Positions 58,383 through 64,000 of a stretch of 64,000 nt of DNA are shown here, piece by piece. The DNA is from Chitinophagaceae bacterium (GTDB lineage Bacteria; Bacteroidota; Bacteroidia; Chitinophagales; Chitinophagaceae): NCBI GenBank assembly GCA_024707305.1, contig JANPZZ010000018.1, positions 1 to 64,000 of the forward strand, in the 5' to 3' direction. Numbering within the stretch: position 1 is the first letter of the stretch; each line of letters begins with the position of its first letter. A program made the translations under genes and the position numbers. The notes beneath the pieces are model-generated. The model saw nothing but the letters and a program-made list of their open reading frames with translations, searched no databases and was not told the DNA's origin.

Positions 58383-59135
58383 ACGCAGTTATCATTGAAG
58401 ACGAAAGACCAGCAATGGAAAACCTGGTCAGTACCCTGTCCTCGCTGGCAGACGACATTCAGATTGAAGCCAGACTATCTACCGTTCGCGACAGCATTGA
58501 ATATCTCTCGCAACAGCCTCCTGTCGATCTTATCTTCAGCGATGTGCAATTGAGCGACGGACTTTCGTTTGAGATTTTTAATCATGGGCAAATCAAAACA
58601 CCGGTGATTTTTATAACGGGATATGATGAGTTCATGATGAATGCATTTGAATACAATGGCATTGATTATTTATTGAAACCAGTTGATAAGGAAAGCCTGC
58701 GCAAGGCACTCATCAAGTACAGGATGCTTGAAAAACATTTCACCGATCATCATTCTTTAAACAAACTGATGCAGTATGTTGGTGACCACAAAAGAAAACG
58801 CGTGCTGGTGAGAAAGGGTCTTGAGAATATTTCACTTCGCCTGGAAGACGTGATTTTATTTTATACAGAAAACAAACTGGTTTATGTGATTGATCGCTGG
58901 GGCAAAAAAATATATGTCGGATAATAACCTCACCGAGTTGGAAGAATCGCTGGATCGTTTTTGTTTCTTTCGTGCCAACCGGCAATACATTATCAATATC
59001 AATTTCATCCGCGGCTTCAAGCCTTATGAAAAAGTAAAACTCCAGGTTGATCTTACCATGCCGGATTTAAATCATTGTATCATCATTAGCCAGGAAATGG
59101 CGCCGCAGTTTAAGGAATGGATGGCGAATGCGTGA
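58376..59135 (+). CDS. LytTR-family response regulator (frameshifted)
   Basis: About 253 residues. REC domain: MLNAVIIEDERPAMENL, phosphoacceptor LIFSDVQLSDG, FITGYDEFMMNAFEYNGIDYLLKPV. LytTR DNA-binding domain: KRVLVRKGLENISLRLEDVILFYTENKLVYVIDRWGK, then, after a break at the A7 run 58904-58910 (one A too many), YMSDNNLTELEESLDRFCFFRANRQYIININFI. LytTR proteins bind direct-repeat pairs about 21 nt apart; such pairs precede susC. Confidence 0.93.
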
Positions 59136-59137
59136 GG

Positions 59138-59330
59138 GAAATGAGGAAATGTGGAAATGATACATACACTAAATGCAGACAAAATGTGGTAATATGGCGA
59201 TGTGGCAATGTGGTAATTGAAAATTTGAAGGGTGTTACCCTGCATCACTTATTCCACTGTTTGCAGGTTTCTATTTCCATATTTTCACATTTTCACATTT
59301 TCACATTTTCACATTTTCATATTTTCGAAG
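59138..59330. repeat. Dispersed repeat with inverted arms between convergent genes
   Basis: GAAATGTGGAAATG units and the shared 60-bp block on the left, then five tandem TTTTCACA units on the right (about 59283-59320) that are complementary in type. It fills the whole gap between the LytTR gene and the LuxE-like gene. Confidence 0.7.
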
Positions 59331-60320
59331 TTATTCTGTTAAAAGGCTGCATCCCCGAAGATCGCTATTGTCCAACCGCCCGAGGATTTCAAATTCCTGG
59401 TTGGGATGAATGCGGCCGGCGTCGTCGGTGGCGAGGAATGCGCAGGAATGCAGGTTGGCAAGGTCGATGATATTAACAGCACCACGCCCGGCCTGCCCCT
59501 GTGGTAATACATGCAACGGATCTTCTTCATCGCGCAGCAAAATCTTCATCCACGGCACAGACCTGAACTTTCCCTCCGATTTTGCATAAGCCTGCGAAAG
59601 CAATTCCGTCATGCCATATTCGGAGTGGACATTTTCAAGCTGGAATGCTGTCTTCAACAAATCGTGCACTTCAGCCCGTAACATTTCTTTTTTCCGACCT
59701 TTCATTCCGCCGGTTTCAATGATTGTGGTGTATTTGAGTGGAATGGGATAGGTTGCGGCAAAGTCGATTAATGCGAACGTTACGCCAATCAGTATCGTTG
59801 GTTGTTGCTTTGCCTCCAGTTCAAGAAGTGTATTACGAAGTTTTTCAAAATCGTAGAGATAAAATCCGCTGGACGGGTGTGAACTGTTGTTGATCCAGTC
59901 ATTCACCATATAAACCAGGGAAGACTGTCCGCGTTCCAGGTAAGAAGGAAGGAGCCCGAGGATGCAGTAGTCTTTTATGTTTCCATAAAACAATTCAAAC
60001 CCTTTTCGAAAGCTGTCTTCATACAGGCCAGTATCATTAATCAGGTGCCGGCTGTTGATCGAACCGGTGGTTCCGCTGCTTTCAAAAATCCGGCTGGCCT
60101 GAAAATTGCCGGTTTTTACTTCATTGGTTTTAAAAAAACGAATGGGTAGAAACGGAATCTGGTGGAGTTCACGCACCTTTAAAGGGTCAATACGTAAAAG
60201 GTCGGTATACTGGCGATACAGCAGGTTGTTTTCGTATTGAAAACGGAAAAGTTCCAGTGCGGCGGGTTCAAAACCAGCATCTGTAAGCGTCAAAATTTTA
60301 TGGTTCCATTCACTTTCCAT
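59331..60320 (-). CDS. LuxE-like acyl-protein synthetase
   Basis: 329 residues of the LuxE acyl-protein-synthetase family (ANL-like adenylation fold): IFESSGTTGSINSRH (phosphate-binding SSGTTG), YIFDYRxxLP-like IKDYCILGLLPSYLERGQSSLVYMVNDWI, IIETGGMKGR, HSEYGMTELLSQAY and a final LATDDAGRIHPNQEFEILGRLD (ATP-ribose Asp). LuxC/LuxD/luciferase genes are absent, so bioluminescence is not implied. It may activate an acyl acid for transfer to lipid or polymer. Confidence 0.82.
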   Translation of the reverse strand: MESEWNHKILTLTDAGFEPAALELFRFQYENNLLYRQYTDLLRIDPLKVRELHQIPFLPIRFFKTNEVKTGNFQASRIFESSGTTGSINSRHLINDTGLYEDSFRKGFELFYGNIKDYCILGLLPSYLERGQSSLVYMVNDWINNSSHPSSGFYLYDFEKLRNTLLELEAKQQPTILIGVTFALIDFAATYPIPLKYTTIIETGGMKGRKKEMLRAEVHDLLKTAFQLENVHSEYGMTELLSQAYAKSEGKFRSVPWMKILLRDEEDPLHVLPQGQAGRGAVNIIDLANLHSCAFLATDDAGRIHPNQEFEILGRLDNSDLRGCSLLTE

Positions 60321-60347
60321 GGATCGCGGGATGGGCAAAAAATAGAT

Positions 60348-60355
60348 TATATTTG
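60348..60355 (+). promoter_or_regulatory. Bacteroidota -7 promoter box
   Basis: TATATTTG, an exact TAnnTTTG match, 19 nt upstream of the lipoprotein start 60374. It favours 60374 over the ATG at 60365. Confidence 0.55.
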
Positions 60356-60373
60356 TTTCCTTAAATGTATGAT

Positions 60374-60811
60374 ATGAAGCTGATCCCCATTTTACTGATT
60401 GCCTCAGCCTGCGTGGCTATTGCAGCATGCAGCAAAGATACATTTGAAACAAAGCCGAAGATTGAAATCGTTGATTACAATTCCCGCGATGTAGTGGCAG
60501 GCCAAAACCTCAACATCACTTTAGAATATTTTGATAAAGAAGGTGATCTTGGACAGGGATGGATCACAGCTATTCTCGACCGCCAAAATCTTAGCCAGCG
60601 CACCGATTCCATGGCAACCATTCTCACCTATGCACTTCCCGATTTTCCACCGCGCGACAAAGGTGAAATCTTACTCAGAATTCCCCACAATTCTTTACGC
60701 CATACAACTTTTGAAAACGACACTTTCCTGATTCACATTTTTGTTGTTGACAGGGAACAAAACATTAGTGACACCATTACTACCGAACAAATTGTTGGTG
60801 TTCGCCCCTGA
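60374..60811 (+). CDS. Small lipoprotein, Ig-like
   Basis: 145 residues: MKLIPILLIASACVAIAAC lipobox, then a beta-rich domain (IEIVDYNSRDVVAGQNLNITLEYFDKEGDLGQG...FLIHIFVVDREQNISDTITTEQIVGV) resembling cadherin-like or DUF-type Ig modules of Bacteroidota lipoproteins. It is followed by a UbiA-like gene six bases downstream. Function unknown. Confidence 0.7.
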   Translation: MKLIPILLIASACVAIAACSKDTFETKPKIEIVDYNSRDVVAGQNLNITLEYFDKEGDLGQGWITAILDRQNLSQRTDSMATILTYALPDFPPRDKGEILLRIPHNSLRHTTFENDTFLIHIFVVDREQNISDTITTEQIVGVRP

Positions 60812-60816
60812 TTTCA

Positions 60817-61668
60817 ATGCGGGCAATTGGCAACATCCTGAAATGGCTGGTTTTTACCAATGTTTTTATTGCGCTTTGTGCAGTAATAATGAGTTGGCAG
60901 GCGGCTTTTTTATTTCAGCTTGAACTTCCTCCCGCATTATTGCCGTTTATATTTTTTGCTTCGCTCAGTAGCTACAGTTTTCACTGGTACCTCAGTTTTG
61001 ATGATATCAGCGAAAGCCCCCGCATACAATGGCTGCGCAGGAACCGAAATGTTCATATTTCCCTGTTTATAGCCGGAATGGCAGGCGCCATTTACTTTGG
61101 CTTGCCTTTGTTACCCTGGTGGCCCTGGCTGGCACTCAGTGTGGTCATCACGTTTTTGTATTCCGCGCCGAAAATACCCTGGCAGGTTTTCAGAACCCTG
61201 CGCCGCATTGCTTATGGCAAGACGATTTTTCTGGCGATGGTTTGGACCTATGTAACAACGGTTCTCCCGCTGGTGATGTCCAACGCTACCTGGACGAATG
61301 GCTTCACCCTGCTTGTGATCAGTCGTTTTTTCCTGATTTATGCCATTTGTATTTTATTCGACTACCGCGACCGCGATTACGACCGCCGGATCGGTATCCG
61401 CAGCCTCATTACCTGGTTCAATGAACGGCAGATCGCGCTCCTGTTTGCTTTTTCAATAGCCGTTTTCTTCATTAGCACCCTCGCCCTGTACTTTCATGCC
61501 CTTTCCGTTATATCCATTTTTCTCCTGATCGTTCCCGGCATTTTGACAGCTGTCAGTTACCCATTGGCAACCCGCAACTTTTCAGACTATCTCTACTACG
61601 CCTGGCTCGACGGGCTGATGGCCGTTTCCTCCCTGTTGATGTGGCTGCTCCACCTAATAAAATCCTAA
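60817..61668 (+). CDS. UbiA-like polytopic membrane protein
   Basis: 283 residues with about eight membrane helices. The segment ILFDYRDRDYDRRIGIRSLITW resembles the second Asp-rich motif of UbiA prenyltransferases; the first NDxxDxxxD motif is not clear (only FDDISESPR is near it). It may therefore be a divergent prenyltransferase or a non-catalytic relative. It starts six bases after the lipoprotein gene. Confidence 0.6.
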   Translation: MRAIGNILKWLVFTNVFIALCAVIMSWQAAFLFQLELPPALLPFIFFASLSSYSFHWYLSFDDISESPRIQWLRRNRNVHISLFIAGMAGAIYFGLPLLPWWPWLALSVVITFLYSAPKIPWQVFRTLRRIAYGKTIFLAMVWTYVTTVLPLVMSNATWTNGFTLLVISRFFLIYAICILFDYRDRDYDRRIGIRSLITWFNERQIALLFAFSIAVFFISTLALYFHALSVISIFLLIVPGILTAVSYPLATRNFSDYLYYAWLDGLMAVSSLLMWLLHLIKS

Positions 61669-61876
61669 AAGCTCGTTAACGGGCAATATTTCTGCAGAAT
61701 CCTGCATTAAAGTCCTGTTCCTACATCATAATGACTACAGGAAACATGAATATCAAAATTGATATTTGATAAAAAGATATCAGTTTCAAATTAAAACAGG
61801 TTTTGTGTAAAACTTTTGCAGCATTTGTAAATGTGTAGCACAGTAATTGATACATAAACTTTACAACGATCCGAAT

Positions 61877-62149
61877 ATGCAGATACATTTCACCAAAGTG
61901 GTTCATTTCACCAGATTGATTAAGGCGGGAGGTCGCCTTCGTGAGTTTAACTTCAGAAAATTGCGCCAGTTAGAAGAGGATATTTTCTCTGTAGACACCG
62001 TCGACGACCGGGGCAATCGTATTATTTTTTATATGCATAAAAAGAATGCGGGCTGGACGATTATCCCTCAACCTTTGCCAACCTGGATCACCGAGAATGA
62101 AAACAAGCTGAACGAACATATTGACATGGAACTACACACAGGTAGTTAA
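61877..62149 (+). CDS. Hypothetical protein
   Basis: 90 residues: MQIHFTKVVHFTRLIKAGGRLREFNFRKL...DIFSVDTVDDRGNRIIFYMHKKNAGWTIIPQPLPTWI. A small soluble alpha/beta protein of a type found widely in Bacteroidota. Start 61877 matches relatives. A strong terminator follows. Function unknown. Confidence 0.65.
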   Translation: MQIHFTKVVHFTRLIKAGGRLREFNFRKLRQLEEDIFSVDTVDDRGNRIIFYMHKKNAGWTIIPQPLPTWITENENKLNEHIDMELHTGS

Positions 62150-62181
62150 ACAGTACGAATTCATAAGCGCTCATAAATTAA

Positions 62182-62216
62182 AAAACCTATAAGGTCTCAT
62201 TGATCTTATAGGTTTT
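62182..62216. terminator. Intrinsic terminator between the hypothetical protein and pdxJ
   Basis: AAAACCTATAAG / CTTATAGGTTTT stem with A- and T-rich flanks; convergent genes on both sides. Confidence 0.8.
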
Positions 62217-62253
62217 GTTTTTTGAAGAAATAAGTAAATGCTGATGAACAACG

Positions 62254-62972
62254 CTAGACCAACTGCCGTTTATACAACTGCACTGTATTTTCCAGTCCAA
62301 GATAAAGCGCATCGCAGATAAGCGCGTGCCCAATACTCACTTCATCAAGCCAGGGAATATGATCGCGGAAATATTTTAAATTATGTAAGTCGAGGTCGTG
62401 GCCGGCATTGAGACCAAGCCCGAGTTCACGCGCTTTTTCCGCCGCAGCTATGTATGGCTTTATCGCTTCTTTTGGTTGTCCGGCTGCATACTGGCGCGCA
62501 TAAGCTTCAGTGTACAATTCAATCCGGTCGGTACCGGTTTCTGCTGCCCCCTCAACCATTACCGGATCGGGATCCACAAAAATGGAAACACGAACGCCTT
62601 CCTTCTTAAAAACCGAAATGATCTCGCGCAGGTAATCACGATGTTGAATGGTATCCCAACCGTGATCCGATGTAAGCTGGCCCAACGCATCGGGCACCAG
62701 CGTTACCTGGTGCGGCTTCGTTTCCAGTACCAGGTCAACAAATTTTTGTTCGCGGCAATTACCTTCAATATTAAACTCGGTAGTGATAATACTTTTGATG
62801 GCACGCACATCATCATAACGAATATGTCGTTCGTCAGGACGTGGGTGCACGGTTACACCATCGGCACCAAATTCCTGCACATCTTTCGCCGCCTGCACCA
62901 CGTCGGGATTATTCCTCCGCGCGAATTTCGTAGCGTGGCTATTTTATTGATATTAACAGATAGAGAAGTCAT
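62254..62972 (-). CDS. pdxJ: Pyridoxine 5'-phosphate synthase PdxJ (frameshifted)
   Basis: Last ring-closing step of DXP-dependent vitamin B6 synthesis. About 239 residues: MTSLSVNINKIATLRNSRGG in one frame and, after one missing A near 62912, NNPDVVQAAKDVQEFGADGVTVHPRPDERHIRYDDV. Family blocks: FNIEGNC, VTLVPD, GVRVSIFVDPD, GTDRIELYTEAYA, GLNAGHDLDLHNL, EVSIGHALICDAL. As sequenced, translation would need the GTG at 62901 and would lose the first strand of the barrel. A sequencing indel is very likely. Confidence 0.93.
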
Positions 62973-63053
62973 ATGAAATACATTTTTTTTCGAAAATCGT
63001 ACCAACTAAGTTACTTCAAATCGCAGTGGCGTACAGTGTAGGGCTCACCGTTA

Positions 63054-63500
63054 TTAAATAAATCCTCTGCAATTTTTTGCACCACACCTGCAAGGCAGTT
63101 TTCCGTCGTGGTGGGTTTCACCATAATCGCAGGTCAGTTCTTCGCCTTTGCTTATGGGTCTTAAAGAATAAAATTCCACCTGGCGATAAGCGCGGCGCAT
63201 ATAGGTATTAGGTTCGCAGGAGTGATTGATATGCCGAAGCGCATTGCCGTTGACACTCGCATCCAGCGCAATGGGTTCATGATCGAACTCTACCATAAAC
63301 AAAACATTGTGCGGTTGTTGCTTCACACGTTTCTGCGCCTCGCGGTATGAAATAATTTCACCGCCCATATTGCCCAACTTTCGTTTGGCAGGGATCTTAC
63401 CGGTAGCGAAAGCACCAAGACCCGCAATGCGGCTTTTTTTGATATCGAGCTCGAAATAGGTTTTGCCAGGAGATGGGAACGGCGGCTTGCGTTTACTCAT
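63054..63500 (-). CDS. SET-domain protein with post-SET cysteines
   Basis: 148 residues: SRIAGLGAFATGKIPAKRKLGNMGGEIISYREAQ, ALDASVNGNALRHINHSCEPN (NHSC core), ELTCDYG, then a post-SET CRCGAKNC cluster that would hold zinc. This is a complete SET lysine-methyltransferase fold, as found in some bacteria, with a short basic start (MSKRKPPFPSPGK). Target unknown; its own translation factors or DNA-binding proteins are possible. Start 63500 is the Met just before the conserved part. Confidence 0.85.
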   Translation of the reverse strand: MSKRKPPFPSPGKTYFELDIKKSRIAGLGAFATGKIPAKRKLGNMGGEIISYREAQKRVKQQPHNVLFMVEFDHEPIALDASVNGNALRHINHSCEPNTYMRRAYRQVEFYSLRPISKGEELTCDYGETHHDGKLPCRCGAKNCRGFI

Positions 63501-63551
63501 GCCGTAAAGATAAATGGAATCGCGGTTTCGGCGACCCGATGCTATAGGGAC

Positions 63552-63583
63552 AAAAAAAAGCCGCATCATTTCAGATGCGGCTT
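63552..63583 (-). terminator. Intrinsic terminator reading from the right
   Basis: On the minus strand AAGCCGCATC-TGAAAT-GATGCGGCTT then T8; it lies upstream of the SET gene and stops something transcribed from further right. Confidence 0.75.
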
Positions 63584-63900
63584 CAAAATCTTAGATCAGA
63601 GTAGAGTTCTTTTTAATAGGGTTTTAGATTTTGCTGAAAATTCGGTTTTCTGGGTGGATCGGATCTCAAACGGGCTTTCAAATGGATCGTCGGAACGGTT
63701 TTTTTAGGTGGACACGGTCTTTACACGGATTTCAAGGATGGTTTTCTCGGATAATGAAACGCTGAACTTTTAAAGGATAGTTTTGGTTTTAAAAGGACTT
63801 GTGGACTTCCGGTTTTCGAAGGGATAATTGGAAACTTGTTTTTCGACGGATTTGGATTCTTTTCGACTTTCTAAGGATATTGGCTTGTTGACATATCAAA
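63584..63900 (-). ncRNA. Candidate non-coding RNA, UCC/ACC-rich
   Basis: More than 300 nt without a supportable coding frame. On the minus strand it is a run of short A-rich spacers separated by TCC or ACC words (over 20 in 270 nt), with CGAAAA repeated three times, ending at the terminator 63552-63583. A weak promoter-like CAACTTTG lies near 63900. The last 40 bases of the window encode nothing I can identify. A non-coding RNA is an inference from composition and terminator only. Confidence 0.3.
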
Positions 63901-64000
63901 GTTGAAACATTGGCGACAACAATCATAAAATTTTGAGGAATATTCACTACATAAACGTAAAAATCCCCGCACCCCACTTCGGAACCGTCATTTTACGATA

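Noticed and set aside
61721..61906. Minus-strand 61-codon frame between the UbiA-like gene and the hypothetical protein
   Set aside because: No start context, promoter or family resemblance; the stretch reads as an ordinary promoter region.

Overview
The window looks like chromosomal DNA of a Bacteroidota, most likely Chitinophagaceae or a close relative. Support for this: a SusC/SusD/outer-surface-lipoprotein locus, two giant secreted PKD proteins ending in gliding-motility/type IX secretion C-terminal domains, LytS/LytTR signalling, exact TAnnTTTG -7 promoter boxes in front of several genes (gmd, mqnA, prfC, an ABC permease), many lipobox proteins, and no phage, plasmid or transposase genes. 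The family-level assignment is inference.

Layout. 0-10.2 kb: surface glycan locus. A YfhO-type membrane protein and a GT2 run forward; a tightly coupled reverse operon gmd-fcl-TylF methyltransferase-second methyltransferase-three glycosyltransferases points to an O-methylated, fucose-containing glycan. 10.2-18 kb: two tandem secreted PKD adhesin-like proteins. 18-28.3 kb: housekeeping genes (mqnA, purB, prfC, MacB-type permease, tsaD, trmN6-like, AlaDH/saccharopine-dehydrogenase-like, tRNA-Leu) interrupted by three small proline-rich membrane proteins bracketed by a pair of long repeats. 28.5-43.4 kb: a stress island with three ferritin-like/helical-bundle families (DUF2383, DUF4142, DUF892), a cupin, a sigma-54 response regulator, TIGR02587/TIGR02588 membrane proteins, an FAD-Rieske oxidoreductase, a LigD-like protein with phosphoesterase and polymerase but no ligase domain, Ku, topoisomerase IB, an Arg/Asn/Asp-rich disordered protein and a short-chain dehydrogenase. 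43.6-48.2 kb: ECF sigma factor, membrane anti-sigma-like TPR protein, and a secreted TPR-CHAT peptidase-like protein. 48.4-51 kb: DUF3037 plus HipA-like kinase, a small secreted protein, an MBL hydrolase and many copies of a short dispersed repeat. 51.3-59.1 kb: SusC/SusD/lipoprotein locus divergent from a LytS kinase and LytTR regulator. 59.3-64 kb: LuxE-like protein, lipoprotein, UbiA-like membrane protein, pdxJ, a SET-domain protein and a possible non-coding RNA.

The most interesting signal is in the stress island. Several genes carry a near-identical palindrome (TTCCCCA-N3-TGGGGA type) 90-160 nt upstream of their starts, and several have sigma-54-like GG-N10-GC promoter elements, two of them with an exact TTGC. 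A NtrC-type regulator with a GSFTGA sigma-54 contact motif is encoded among them. A second regulatory signal is four copies of an ACCTGAAGYGTGWA-like box, arranged as two pairs at exactly 21-nt spacing, between susC and the LytTR regulator genes.

Caution: about 17 genes are broken by single-base indels, nearly all in homopolymer runs and including conserved genes such as pdxJ and susD. Sequencing error is the simplest explanation. I give whole-gene coordinates and state where each frame breaks.
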